DNA of 64,000 bases. It comes from Leifsonia sp. Root1293. Lineage in GTDB: Bacteria; Actinomycetota; Actinomycetes; Actinomycetales; Microbacteriaceae. The stretch's first letter is position 1, and each line of letters opens with the position of its first letter. The translations under genes were made by a program, and so were the position numbers. The notes below the pieces were generated by a model. It was not told the DNA's origin. It was given only the letters and a program-made list of their open reading frames with translations, and made no database searches. Below, piece after piece: positions 1 through 8,814 of the stretch. The DNA lies in contig NZ_LMEH01000001.1 of NCBI RefSeq assembly GCF_001425325.1, forward strand, positions 1,101,898-1,165,897. The letters run 5' to 3'.

Positions 1-515
1 GATGCCGTTCCGGTGACGCCGTTCTGAGCGGCGAGCTGCAGCAACTGCTCGAGCACTCCACGCACCTGCTCCTCGGGAACGACGCCGGCGAACAGCGGAA
101 CCGGCTGGCCGGACACGATGGCCGCTGTGGTCGGGACCGACTCCACCCGGAACGCCTGCGCGAGCTGCGGGTTGGCCTCCGCCTGCACCGTCGCCAGCAC
201 GAGGCGGCCACCGAAACCGCGCACGAGCCTCTGCAGTACGGCGGTGAACGCCACAGACTCCTCAGCCCAGTCGGCGGCCAGGTCGACGATCACGGGCACG
301 TGCTGCGAGAGCTCGAGCACCTCGCCGAAGTTCTCATCGGTTCCGTTCAGCACCAGGCTCGGGACCTGGACCGCCGCGCCCGACGGCGCTCCGCCGACTC
401 CGGCACCGGATGCGCCTCCCGGAGTACCCGGGGCGCCGGGCTTGGGCCGGTTCGCCAGCGAGGAGAGATCGACCGCACCGCTCAGGCGGGACGGCAGAGG
501 GGGCAGGTTGGTCAC
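1..515 (-). CDS. Thioredoxin-fold co-chaperone, CnoX/YbbN-like (3' end outside window)
   Basis: The 5' part of a thioredoxin-like gene is visible, about 171 residues; the rest lies left of the window. A Pro/Gly/Ala-rich leader (residues about 5-50) precedes a thioredoxin fold with the strand PVIVDLAADW, the strand LVLATVQAE and the cis-proline loop VESVPTT. The CxxC redox site is missing: the residues after the conserved W are AEES. This fits the redox-inactive YbbN/CnoX holdases, whose TPR tail would be in the unseen part. The GTG start was chosen because it overlaps the stop of the upstream gene as GTGA, which suggests translational coupling. Family assignment is by fold pattern only. Confidence 0.75.
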   Translation of the reverse strand, partial: MTNLPPLPSRLSGAVDLSSLANRPKPGAPGTPGGASGAGVGGAPSGAAVQVPSLVLNGTDENFGEVLELSQHVPVIVDLAADWAEESVAFTAVLQRLVRGFGGRLVLATVQAEANPQLAQAFRVESVPTTAAIVSGQPVPLFAGVVPEEQVRGVLEQLLQLAAQNGVTGTA

Positions 516-2443
516 GGTACCTCCGAGGCAGAGACGAGTCCCTGCGAGAAGCCGAGGAGCTTGATCTTCTCGGTCGAACCCGCAGGAGGAACGTAGAACA
601 GGATCTGGTCGCCATAGGTCTGGGTCACGCCCTTGGCGGAGTTCTCGACACCCGAGTAGGCCTTGGCCGCGTTCTGCGGCGACACGGTGCCGCCATCGAT
701 CGGCTTCACCGTCTCTGTCTCCTCGATGTTGGCGGTGACGACGGCGCCGGAGTCGTTCGTCGCGAGCGCGAAGGTGAGACCCTCCCCGGGCTCGTTCGTG
801 AACTCGATCGCCGCCGTTGCCGGCAGATCCGCGCGGCGCTTCTCCTTCGTGGCGACGCCGACCTGGGCGAGCAGCGGATCGCTCTCGGTGTCGAAGAGCG
901 GGTAGTACTGGCTCTTGTCGCCCTGGAGAATGATGTCGGAGTAGGCCGCGGCCACCTGATTGGGCGGCAGCAACAGGAACTCGGAGTCCGGCGCCACGAT
1001 CGGGGACCCGATCACGGCCGGAGCGAGCCCCGGCACCGTGGCGTCGGCGGTGAGCGAGACCGCGTAGCGAACGAGGTAGTTGGCTCGTGGCGATTCCTGG
1101 GTCATCACGAGGGCCGTCGGCTTCGTCGTCGGGTCATCCTGGTTCTGGATGACCGTCATCACGAGGCGCGGCCAGGAGTCCGTCTGCTGGGGGGCCGTCA
1201 CCACGACCGGCGATGCCGGGATCGCGTCAGGAGCCGGTTCATCCGGAAGGGTGGCCCGCACCTTGTAATTGGCCTCGCGCAGCTTCAGGGCCGGCCCCGT
1301 GAACCGGGTCTTGATCGCGTCGACGTTCAGCGCCTTGTCGGCGTCGCCGGCCAGAACCGCGATCTTGCGCACGATGCGCTCCAGCTGGGGCACCGTGACG
1401 GCCGGGGGTTTGATGTCCTCGTCGGCGATGGGCTCCGGGGTGGAATCGGAGGTGGCCGTCGCCGAGGCCGATGCCGATGTGGTCGGCTCCGGTCCGAAGG
1501 TCGGCCAGTAGTCCGCCGAGCATCCGCTCAGGGCCAGGCCGCCGATCAGGATGACGGGCAGCACGGCGACGCGGGGTGCGCGGCCGATCGCACGTCGCCC
1601 GCCACCGCTCCCGGTCACTTCTTTGATGGTCTTCGGCTTCGGCGCTCGGGGAAGCTTCGGCATCCGGGGCCCCTTCGGCATATTGCGTCGCGGTCGACGG
1701 GAACGGCGCAGGTGAAGAAGCGCCAACAGGTAGCTCACGAGGCCGACCAACAGCAGCACGAGACCGCCGACGATGAGCGGGCCGGCCCACGGCGTCGAGT
1801 TGTCGAGCGGCCACGTGATCGTGATCTTCGATGGAGCCGGCTCGCTGCCGTCGCCGGCGACGAGGAGCGAGTAGCCCTCGGGGATGCTGAGGGTCGCGCT
1901 GACGCTGCCGGTTCCGGAGTACTCCTCGAGCCAGAGGTCGCTGCCCGCCGGGTTGGCCGTCGGATCGGCCACCTTGGCTGCCGCGTCTGCGGTGGCGTCG
2001 GCTGCGGCATCTGCCGCCGCGTCCTCTGCAGTGGCGGGAGGAGCTGGGGTGGTGGCGCCGGGGCTCGGTGTCTCCGTCGGAGACGCCGTCGGCGTCGGGG
2101 ACGGAGTCGGATCCTCGGCGGGCGCGGGAGCCTTCGTCGTCAGTTCATTCGTCTTCTTGTCGAAGCGGACGGTCTCGAACGGCTCCTCACCGATCCAGGC
2201 GGTGACGTCGGCGGCACGGCCGAGGGCCATCATCACGGGCCCCGACCCTGAGACCTTCACGGTCTGCGCTCCGGGGTGGGCGAGCAGCGCGCTCGCGTCG
2301 ATGACGGAGTACGGATCGCCATCCTGGGTGGTGACGGCCAGCTCGATGCTCGACGGTTCGAGCAGCACGGTGCGCTGGGCGATGCCGAACGCGATCATCA
2401 CTGCCGCGACGAAGAACGCCGCAATGGCTAGAACGAATCGCAC
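512..2443 (-). CDS. Multi-domain membrane/extracytoplasmic protein of unknown function
   Basis: 643 residues. The GTG start lies 8 bases after GAGGAG. An N-terminal membrane helix (about 2-22) is followed by an extracytoplasmic part with a Pro/Thr/Ala-rich stretch (about 105-165). A second helix (about 222-244) leads into an Arg/Lys/Pro-rich loop. A third hydrophobic segment ends in LALSGC near residue 308 and looks like an internal lipobox. The remaining roughly 330 residues are a soluble, probably exported domain. No catalytic motif is recognised. The GTGA overlap with the CnoX-like gene suggests an operon. Similar proteins of unknown role are common in Actinobacteria. A fusion of two ancestral genes, a membrane protein and a lipoprotein, is possible. 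Confidence 0.7.
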   Translation of the reverse strand: MRFVLAIAAFFVAAVMIAFGIAQRTVLLEPSSIELAVTTQDGDPYSVIDASALLAHPGAQTVKVSGSGPVMMALGRAADVTAWIGEEPFETVRFDKKTNELTTKAPAPAEDPTPSPTPTASPTETPSPGATTPAPPATAEDAAADAAADATADAAAKVADPTANPAGSDLWLEEYSGTGSVSATLSIPEGYSLLVAGDGSEPAPSKITITWPLDNSTPWAGPLIVGGLVLLLVGLVSYLLALLHLRRSRRPRRNMPKGPRMPKLPRAPKPKTIKEVTGSGGGRRAIGRAPRVAVLPVILIGGLALSGCSADYWPTFGPEPTTSASASATATSDSTPEPIADEDIKPPAVTVPQLERIVRKIAVLAGDADKALNVDAIKTRFTGPALKLREANYKVRATLPDEPAPDAIPASPVVVTAPQQTDSWPRLVMTVIQNQDDPTTKPTALVMTQESPRANYLVRYAVSLTADATVPGLAPAVIGSPIVAPDSEFLLLPPNQVAAAYSDIILQGDKSQYYPLFDTESDPLLAQVGVATKEKRRADLPATAAIEFTNEPGEGLTFALATNDSGAVVTANIEETETVKPIDGGTVSPQNAAKAYSGVENSAKGVTQTYGDQILFYVPPAGSTEKIKLLGFSQGLVSASEVP

Positions 2444-2569
2444 GTAAGAACTCTCCTCGTGTGCCGGATGCACAGACCCCCCAGACTAACGGATCGACTC
2501 CTGAGAGTCCCCTCAGCACTCACCGCCCGCCCCGGATGGGGTCGTATGCGATAGCAGGGCGACACCCAC

Positions 2570-2575
2570 TAAAAT
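2570..2575 (+). promoter_or_regulatory. Candidate -10 box for the DivIVA-like gene
   Basis: TAAAAT lies 52 bases before the GTG start of the rightward coiled-coil gene, in the 184-base divergent gap. No good -35 is seen at 17 bases (TGCGAT). Low confidence. Confidence 0.3.
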
Positions 2576-2627
2576 CATCAGCGGCGTGCATGCTCCCCCC
2601 GGCTGCCGCATCGACAAGGAGTGTTAA

Positions 2628-4238
2628 GTGGCCGACGAGACAGAGTTCACCCAGGTCTTCCGCGGATACGACCGGGACGAGGTCGACAAGGTCATCCAGG
2701 GACTGCGCCGCGATGTCATCACGTCGAACAACCACGCCACCGAGGCCGCCAAGGACATCAAGCGTCTCAACGCCCGCATCGACGAGCTGAGCGCCGAACT
2801 CGAGGAGGTCGGCAGCCCGACGTTCTCAGGCCTCGGCACCAAGCTGGAGAACACCCTCCGCGTCGCCGAGGAGCAGTCCACCCGTCTCATCGCCCAGGCT
2901 GACATCGACGCCGAGAAGCTGCGCAGTTCGGCATCCGGCGAGGTCGAGAAGATCCGCAGCCAGGCCAACGACCAGGCCGAGCGCGTTCTCAACGACGCCA
3001 GAGGCAAGGCAGCGCGCATCCTCGACGACGCACGCATCGAGGCCGACGATGTCGTCACCCGTGCCAAGGAGCAGCAGGAGCTTCTGACGCAGGATGCCGC
3101 ACGCGACGCCTCGGCCATCCGCGGAGCCATCGCCACCGAGGCAGCAGAGCTGCGCGCCACGGCCAAGCGGGAGACCGCCGCGATCCGCGCCGAGGCCGAG
3201 CACGAGGCCGCCGAGATCCTCGTCGTGGCCAACCGCGAGGCATCCGAGGCCCGCGAGGCCGCCGCGGGCCTCGCCCAAGAGACCGAGCAGACCCGGGCGG
3301 AGGTCGCCCTCGAGCTCGATCAGGCCCGCGCGACACTCGCCCGCGAGACCGAGCAGGCCCGGATCGACCTCGCCCGCGAGACCGAGCAGGCTCGCCTCGA
3401 CCTCGAGCGCGAGAGCGCGGAGGCGCGCCAGGCCATCGACGCCGAGATCGCCGAGGCCCGCACGGCGCTCGACCACGAGCTCACCCAGCAGCGCACCGAC
3501 CTGCAGCGCGAGATCGACGCGACCCGCGCAGAGCTCGCCCTCGAACGCGAGCAGGCCAAGACCGATCTCGCCCGCGACTCCGAGGCGGCCAAGCAGCGGC
3601 TGGAGCACGAGCTGGCGCGTCTGCGCGCCCGTCACGACGCCGACGTCGAGCAGTCCCGTGCCGACCTCGCCCTCGAGCACGATCAGGCCAAGGCCGACTT
3701 CGAGGCGGATGCCGAGCAGGCGCGCATCGATCTCGAGAACCAGCTCTCGGCCATGCGCAAGAAGGCCGACCACGAGGTCGGCAAGCTGCGTCGGGAGACC
3801 GAGCAGGCCCGCATCGACCTCGATGTCGAGCTCAAGGCCCGCCGCGACGAGGCGGAGCAGGAGCATCTGGCTCGCCATCAGGAGGCGGTCTCCCAGACGC
3901 AGAAGTTCCTCGACGACGCGAACGCCCAGCTCGCGGAGGCCATCGCTCGCACCAAGGAGAACCGTGCTGAGGCTGACCGCCTCGACACCGAGGCCAAGGC
4001 CGAGTCGCGTGCCCTGGTCTCCCAGGCCGAGTCGGATGCCGCCGAGGCGATCAGCGAGGCCGAGGCCCGTGCCAAGGAACTCATCGCCGAAGCAGACGAG
4101 CGCACCCGTGCTCTCGTCTCCGACGCCGAGGACCGCCTCTCCCAGATCCGCATCGAGCGCGACGCCGTCGCCGGCTACTTCGAGAGCCTGCGCAGCGTGC
4201 TCAAGCAGGCCGAGCAGGTTCGGGCCGACGGCGAATAG
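2628..4238 (+). CDS. DivIVA/Wag31-like long coiled-coil protein
   Basis: 536 residues, GTG start 6 bases after AAGGAG. The N-terminus (residues 7-23, with FRGYDRDEVDKVI) matches the membrane-targeting DivIVA pattern of an aromatic followed by GYDxxEVD. Nearly everything after residue 60 is predicted coiled coil, rich in Ala, Glu and Arg with repeated ETEQAR(I/L)DL units around residues 220-420. DivIVA/Wag31 relatives organise polar growth and septation, and long actinobacterial versions (Scy/FilP-like) act as polar scaffolds. A structural role at the cell pole is inferred. The AI-2E-family permease gene starts 27 bases downstream, so the two may be co-transcribed. Confidence 0.75.
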   Translation: MADETEFTQVFRGYDRDEVDKVIQGLRRDVITSNNHATEAAKDIKRLNARIDELSAELEEVGSPTFSGLGTKLENTLRVAEEQSTRLIAQADIDAEKLRSSASGEVEKIRSQANDQAERVLNDARGKAARILDDARIEADDVVTRAKEQQELLTQDAARDASAIRGAIATEAAELRATAKRETAAIRAEAEHEAAEILVVANREASEAREAAAGLAQETEQTRAEVALELDQARATLARETEQARIDLARETEQARLDLERESAEARQAIDAEIAEARTALDHELTQQRTDLQREIDATRAELALEREQAKTDLARDSEAAKQRLEHELARLRARHDADVEQSRADLALEHDQAKADFEADAEQARIDLENQLSAMRKKADHEVGKLRRETEQARIDLDVELKARRDEAEQEHLARHQEAVSQTQKFLDDANAQLAEAIARTKENRAEADRLDTEAKAESRALVSQAESDAAEAISEAEARAKELIAEADERTRALVSDAEDRLSQIRIERDAVAGYFESLRSVLKQAEQVRADGE

Positions 4239-4265
4239 CCGCCGCCGAGCCGGAGCGCTGAATCC

Positions 4266-5330
4266 GTGAAGATCCAGAATGCCTTCAGGCTCGGCCTGAT
4301 CGGAACGCTCGGCGTGGGCCTCGGCCTGCTCATCATCTTCTCGGTGGTGCAGCTCTCGACGATCCTCACCTACGTCGGAGCGGCCCTCTTCCTCGCTCTC
4401 GGCCTCGACCCCGTGGTCTCGTGGCTCGAGTCGAAGCGGTGGCCGCGCTGGGCGGCGATCCTCGTGGTTCTGGTCGGCGTGCTCGGCCTCGTCGCGGGGC
4501 TCGTCCTGCTCGTCGTGCCGATCATCGTGTCGGAGACCTCGAAGTTCATCACCCAGATCCCGTCGATCGTCGACCGGGTGGCGAGTCCCGACTTCATCGG
4601 CCAGCTGCAGGACCAGTTCCCGGCCTTCGACGTTCCGCTGATCGCCGACAGCATCACCAAGTCGATCAATGACTTCGTGGCGGACCCGACCAAGGTCGGG
4701 GACCTCGCCGGCGGAGTGCTGGCGATCGGCATCGGCATCGGTGCCGGGGTGTTCGCAGTGATCATCGTGCTCATCCTGACGCTGTACTTCACGGCGTCGC
4801 TCGGATCGATCAAGCGTGCGACCTACCAGCTGGTGCCGGCATCCAAGCGCGAACGGTTCTCAGACCTGACAGAGCAGATCACGGCATCCGTGGGTCGATT
4901 CGTCGTGGGTCAGGTGAGCCTCGGCCTCATCAACGGCGTGCTCAGCTTCATCTTCCTGTCGATCATCCAGGCGCCCTTCCCGGCCGTGCTCGCGTTCATA
5001 GCGTTCTTCCTGTCGATCATCCCCCTGATCGGTACGATCTCAGGATCGGTCATCATCGTGCTGGTGTGCCTCATCCCGGGGCTCGGTTCCCCACTCACGG
5101 CCCTCGTCGCCGCGATCTACTACCTCGTCTACATGCAGGTGGAGGCATATGTGCTGAGCCCGCGCATCATGAGCCGCGCCGTCGCCGTGCCCGGTTCCGT
5201 CGTCGTCATCGCGGCCCTCGCCGGTGGCGCGCTGCTCGGCATTCTCGGGGCACTCATCGCCATCCCCGTCGCCGCGTCGATCATCCTGATCATCAAGCAG
5301 GTCGTGATCCCCAGGCAGAACGAGCTCTGA
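4266..5330 (+). CDS. AI-2E family transporter (YdiK/PerM-type permease)
   Basis: 354 residues, GTG start. It is highly hydrophobic with about eight membrane segments: two near residues 10-40, one at 60-85, one around 155-178 and a cluster from 215 to 345. A polar loop at about 88-150 carries the amphipathic region typical of the family. The LSIIPLIGT motif near residue 245 and the C-terminal ALIAIPVAAS are characteristic of AI-2E/PerM permeases. Substrates of this family are poorly defined; autoinducer-2 export and Na+/H+ exchange have both been proposed for members. The gene follows the coiled-coil gene closely. The family call is confident, the substrate unknown. Confidence 0.85.
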   Translation: MKIQNAFRLGLIGTLGVGLGLLIIFSVVQLSTILTYVGAALFLALGLDPVVSWLESKRWPRWAAILVVLVGVLGLVAGLVLLVVPIIVSETSKFITQIPSIVDRVASPDFIGQLQDQFPAFDVPLIADSITKSINDFVADPTKVGDLAGGVLAIGIGIGAGVFAVIIVLILTLYFTASLGSIKRATYQLVPASKRERFSDLTEQITASVGRFVVGQVSLGLINGVLSFIFLSIIQAPFPAVLAFIAFFLSIIPLIGTISGSVIIVLVCLIPGLGSPLTALVAAIYYLVYMQVEAYVLSPRIMSRAVAVPGSVVVIAALAGGALLGILGALIAIPVAASIILIIKQVVIPRQNEL

Positions 5331-5385
5331 GAGCGGAGCCGGCGCCGAGACGACGGAGCGGCCGTGCGGCCGGTCCGGCGCCGGT

Positions 5386-6117
5386 CTAGTCGGCCGGCCA
5401 GCGCGTCGGGAGCGGCAGTGCGGCGGGGTTCACGACGCGCACGATCTCGTCGAGCACGCGGCGAGTCTGCGTCTCCCCCACCCAGAGGTGCTTCGCGTCG
5501 TCGACGCCGATCACCTCGGCCTCGGGAACCGCGGCGAACTTCTCCAGCGCCTCGGGCGGCTGCAAAAAGTCATCGTGCTCGGGAACGAGGGCGACCATCG
5601 GGTGTCCGCTGCCCGCCCAACGGGCCAGCTCGGCCGGACTGGTCCGACGCAGCGGCGGGGAGAGCAGGATGACGCCTTCGATCGGATGCTCCAGGCCGTG
5701 CTTCAGGGCGAGCTCCGTTCCGAACGACCAGCCCACCAACCACGGATGCGGCAGGCCGCGCTCGGCCACGAAGTCCATCGCCGCTGCCACGTCCTCGCTC
5801 TCGGTCACGCCGTCGCCGAAGGCGCCGTCGCTCGTGCCCCGGGGCGACGTCGTCCCCCGGGTGTTGAAGCGGAGCACGGCGAGGTCGGCCAGTGCCGGCA
5901 GTCGTCCCGCAGCCTTGCGCAGGATGTGCGAGTCCATGAAGCCGCCGTGGGTGGGCAGCGGATGCAGCGTGACGAGCGTCGCCACCGGCGGGCGGTCGAG
6001 CGGCAGCGCGAGCTCGCCGACGAGCCTCAGCCCGTCGCTCGTGCGCAGCTCGATGTCCTCACGGACGGCCGGAAGGTCGATGCCTCCACGGATCTCCTGC
6101 GTCGCGGTGTCTGTCAA
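5386..6117 (-). CDS. Alpha/beta hydrolase (dienelactone-hydrolase-like)
   Basis: 243 residues. The TTG start was chosen because AGAAGAGGA precedes it and the hydrolase fold begins soon after. The nucleophile elbow GWSFG gives the catalytic Ser. The likely acid is in PEHDDF and the His in DAKHLW near the C-terminus. The early HPLPTHGG motif is typical of the short CocE/DUF-type alpha/beta hydrolases seen next to housekeeping genes. The substrate cannot be inferred. The gene converges with the AI-2E permease gene; the 55-base gap contains a GC-rich inverted repeat (ccggcgcc ... ggcgccgg) that could be a weak shared terminator. Confidence 0.8.
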   Translation of the reverse strand: MTDTATQEIRGGIDLPAVREDIELRTSDGLRLVGELALPLDRPPVATLVTLHPLPTHGGFMDSHILRKAAGRLPALADLAVLRFNTRGTTSPRGTSDGAFGDGVTESEDVAAAMDFVAERGLPHPWLVGWSFGTELALKHGLEHPIEGVILLSPPLRRTSPAELARWAGSGHPMVALVPEHDDFLQPPEALEKFAAVPEAEVIGVDDAKHLWVGETQTRRVLDEIVRVVNPAALPLPTRWPAD

Positions 6118-6143
6118 CGAATCCTCTTCTCGTGCTGCATCCG

Positions 6144-6446
6144 TCAGCGGATGCGCCAGCAGTGGTTGTGCCAGTGCCGACGATCGGCCAGCGCGGCGGC
6201 ATCGCCGAGCAGGGCGTCGGCACGCCAGGCGACGACGTGGGCGATGCCAGGATCGATGGCGAGGGAGCATCCGGGGCACACATAGCTCTTGACGGCCTGA
6301 GGACTCGATACCGGCTGCACGTTCCAGCTTCCGTCGCGCTTGGTCTCCGTGCGCCGCCAGCCCGCCATGAGACGGCTCAGGTCGTCGTCGGGCTCGTCAT
6401 CTCCCCGGCCGCGCCCGCGCTGCGGCGGACGGTTGGAGCGGGGCAT
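6144..6446 (-). CDS. Small zinc-ribbon-like protein
   Basis: 100 residues. An Arg/Pro/Asp-rich N-terminus leads to a conserved core: a CPGC knuckle (residues about 57-60) in VKSYVCPGCSLAIDPGIAHVVAW, then HWHNHCW at the end, together able to bind one metal. This small protein family is widespread and conserved in Actinobacteria, often annotated loosely as ATP/GTP-binding, but no nucleotide motif is present. The hydrolase gene starts 26 bases further on, so the pair may be co-transcribed. Function unknown. Confidence 0.7.
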   Translation of the reverse strand: MPRSNRPPQRGRGRGDDEPDDDLSRLMAGWRRTETKRDGSWNVQPVSSPQAVKSYVCPGCSLAIDPGIAHVVAWRADALLGDAAALADRRHWHNHCWRIR

Positions 6447-6469
6447 GGGTCCAGTCTAAGCGCGGCGGC

Positions 6470-7159
6470 TCAGTACCAGCCGGCGTCCTCGGAGTGCGCC
6501 CACGCACCGCAGGGGCTGCCGTAGCGGTCGCCGATGTAGCCGAGTCCCCAGGCGATCTGGGTGGCGGGGTTGGTCTCCCAGTCGCCGCCGGCGCTGCCCA
6601 TCTTCGAGCCCGGAAGCGCCTGCGGGATTCCGTAGGCTCCGCTCGAGCTGTTGCTGGCGTAGACGTTCCAGCCGGACTCGCGGTCCCACAGGGCCACGAG
6701 ACAGCCGAATTCGCCGTCGCCCCAGCCGCGGGCGTGCACCATGTCGAGGGCGATCGCCTGAGCCGATCCGGGGTCGGGATCTCCTGCGGGAGGAGCCCAG
6801 CTCGAACCCGCCTCCTCCTCGACGGCAGCCGGCTCGATGATCACGGGCTCAGGCTCGGGCTTGGCCATGACGTCGTAGCCGTCTCGCTGGATCGTCACCT
6901 CGTACTCGCCGGCGACGTCGAGAGCCTGCACGTCGGATGGGTCGTACGCCTGCGGCACGCGGAAGTAGGGGGATGCTGTTGCGCCCGAGTACGGGTCGAC
7001 CACGTTCACGAGGACGAAAGCCGCACTGGCGGCGAAGGCGAAGACGAAGAGTGCCGCGCGAGACCGGGAGCGGGGACGGACCGGGGCGGGTCGCTTCATC
7101 GGTGTCGCCACCGCGACAGCGGTCTTGACGGGGACGAGTACTCCGGAATGCCTACCCAC
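6470..7159 (-). CDS. Secreted lytic-transglycosylase-like protein
   Basis: 229 residues. A basic N-terminus is followed by a hydrophobic signal or anchor (about 34-52). A Pro/Glu-rich linker (about 98-130) leads to a C-terminal domain with CLVALWDRESGWNVYASN (catalytic-type Glu in RES), GAYGIPQALPGSKM and the closing Trp-Tyr. That pattern is the SLT/RPF-like lysozyme fold of actinobacterial transglycosylases that cleave peptidoglycan outside the membrane. Translation may instead start at the internal Met21 (base 7099), which would place the signal peptide closer to the N-terminus. Confidence 0.8.
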   Translation of the reverse strand: MGRHSGVLVPVKTAVAVATPMKRPAPVRPRSRSRAALFVFAFAASAAFVLVNVVDPYSGATASPYFRVPQAYDPSDVQALDVAGEYEVTIQRDGYDVMAKPEPEPVIIEPAAVEEEAGSSWAPPAGDPDPGSAQAIALDMVHARGWGDGEFGCLVALWDRESGWNVYASNSSSGAYGIPQALPGSKMGSAGGDWETNPATQIAWGLGYIGDRYGSPCGAWAHSEDAGWY

Positions 7160-7216
7160 GATTCCTCGATGCTAGCCCAGAACCTCCCGCGAGGACCACA
7201 CCTCGCGTCGCGTGGC

Positions 7217-7765
7217 TCACCGAACCGCCAGCATGACGTCGACGACGCTGTCGAGCACGATGTCGACCTGGGCCTCGCGGTAGCCGCCGCGCTGCGGACG
7301 GAAGACGGCGGTGCGCACGTCGTCGACGGTCAGCGCGTAGCCGTCCTGGAAGTACCGCGTGAGCTTGGCCGCGAACTTGTCGACGTCGGCGACGCTGTAT
7401 CCCTCGGTGAGGAGACTGGTGCGCTGGAACCGGTGTCCCTTCTCGCGGGCGAGCCGGTTGAGGATGACCTGCGCGGTCTGGCGAGCCTCGCGGTACCACT
7501 CCTCGTTCCCAGCCTCCTGCAATGCCCGGTCCCGCTCGCGTGCCGCGAAGGCATCCTCGAGCCGCTCCAGTGCCGCGTCGACGTGCTGCGTCGAGTAGCC
7601 GCCCTTCTGCATCGAGAATGCAGTGCGACGGATGTCGTCGGCCACCAGCGTCGCCGTCGTCGGGTCGGCGTCGTAGGCGACGCGCGCTTCCGCGAGGAAC
7701 GCCTCGACCTGGTCGACGTTGTAGCCGGGCTTGCCTCTACCGGCGCGGGGGAAGGTGGTACTCAC
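7217..7765 (-). CDS. DivIVA-domain repeat protein
   Basis: 182 residues. It contains two or three copies of a short DivIVA-type unit: FPRAGRGKPGYNVDQVEAFL at the start, FSMQKGGYSTQHVDAALERL near residue 52 and FRPQRGGYREAQVDIVLD near residue 160, with FQRTSLLTEGYSVADVDKF between. Each has the pattern F-x(n)-GY-x(3)-(Q/E)VD. Such repeat proteins are known only from Actinobacteria and are thought to relate to DivIVA-like localisation. It lies 22 bases downstream of cdsA on the same strand, hinting at co-expression with phospholipid synthesis. The biochemical role is unknown. Confidence 0.8.
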   Translation of the reverse strand: MSTTFPRAGRGKPGYNVDQVEAFLAEARVAYDADPTTATLVADDIRRTAFSMQKGGYSTQHVDAALERLEDAFAARERDRALQEAGNEEWYREARQTAQVILNRLAREKGHRFQRTSLLTEGYSVADVDKFAAKLTRYFQDGYALTVDDVRTAVFRPQRGGYREAQVDIVLDSVVDVMLAVR

Positions 7766-7786
7766 GGGATCATTCTGCCAAACAGA

Positions 7787-8809
7787 TCAGGCGAAGATGA
7801 GGAACAACGCGTACGTGATCACTGCCGACGGCAGGATCGAGTCGAGCCTGTCGAGGAATCCGCCGTGGCCCGGGAGCCAGGAGCTCATGTCCTTGATTCC
7901 GAGGTCGCGCTTGAGCAGCGACTCGGCGAGGTCGCCGATGGTCGCCGAGAGCACGATCGCCACGCCGAACACCAGGCCGAACCACCACGGCATCTGCAGC
8001 ATGAGGGTGGCCAGGAGCACTCCGCCGACGAGGCTCGCGGCCACAGCACCGGCGAAGCCCTCCCAGGTCTTCTTGGGACTGATGCGGGGAGCCATCGGAT
8101 GCCGTCCGAACGAGAGGCCACTGGCGTAGGCGCCGGTGTCCACGGCGATCACGAGGATCAGGAAGGCGAGGATCCAGTACTCGCCTCCCTCGCGCGCGAG
8201 CAGGAGCACGGTGAAGCTCATGAACAATGCGACGTACATCAGCACGAAGATGCCGGAGCCGACGTCCCGCAGCAGCGAACTGCCGTCGACCCGGCGTCCG
8301 GGAAGCATCGTCTCGATCAGCCGCCAGAGCGTCACCAGGGCGATACCGCCGATGAGGCCCAACCACTGGCCGGCCCCCGACCAGAACCAGGTCAGGGGGA
8401 TCATGGCGACGGTGGCGAACACCACGGGGATGACGGGCACCAACCGGCCCGACCTGCGCAGGCCCTGACTCAGCTCGTACGCGGTGAAGAAGACGATGAA
8501 CGCACCGAAGAGGAGGAACAGCTCCTTGACGACGATGAGGCTGAAGAGCATGGCGAAGCCGAGCGCGAGACCGATGAGGATGGCGAGGATGAGATTGCGG
8601 CCCGTGCGGGCCTGGATCTTCTCGCTCGTCGCCTCGATCTTGCCGCGGGTCGCCTCGAACTGACGCTCGATGTCAGCGCGCGTCGATTCGAGCTGACGCT
8701 CGATGTCGGCACGCGTCGACTTCACCTGGGCCCGGACCTCGTCGCGTTTCGCTTCTCGCTTGCGCCTCGAACCCCGGGATTGCGGCGCGGGTTCATCAGG
8801 AGAGGACAT
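7787..8809 (-). CDS. cdsA: Phosphatidate cytidylyltransferase
   Basis: 340 residues. It makes CDP-diacylglycerol from CTP and phosphatidic acid in the membrane. About 80 polar residues at the N-terminus, with repeated RADIERQ(L/F)E(S/A)TR units, form a coiled coil not found in enterobacterial CdsA. At least seven membrane helices follow. The family signature is near the C-terminus: SFGRHPMAPRISPKKTWEG, then GD(L)AES and KRDLGIKDMS. The gene follows frr by 5 bases, continuing the conserved rpsB-tsf-pyrH-frr-cdsA order. Confidence 0.93.
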   Translation of the reverse strand: MSSPDEPAPQSRGSRRKREAKRDEVRAQVKSTRADIERQLESTRADIERQFEATRGKIEATSEKIQARTGRNLILAILIGLALGFAMLFSLIVVKELFLLFGAFIVFFTAYELSQGLRRSGRLVPVIPVVFATVAMIPLTWFWSGAGQWLGLIGGIALVTLWRLIETMLPGRRVDGSSLLRDVGSGIFVLMYVALFMSFTVLLLAREGGEYWILAFLILVIAVDTGAYASGLSFGRHPMAPRISPKKTWEGFAGAVAASLVGGVLLATLMLQMPWWFGLVFGVAIVLSATIGDLAESLLKRDLGIKDMSSWLPGHGGFLDRLDSILPSAVITYALFLIFA

Positions 8810-8814
8810 GAGCC

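Noticed and set aside
410-2251. Long rightward frame (613 codons) antisense to the membrane protein gene
   Set aside because: Arg/Gly-rich translation without domains, entirely opposite a protein with clear membrane segments; an artefact of GC-rich codon bias.
2826-3878. 350-codon frame antisense to the coiled-coil gene
   Set aside because: Mirror of a repetitive Glu/Ala/Arg coiled coil; repetitive Leu/Gly translation, no ribosome-binding site.
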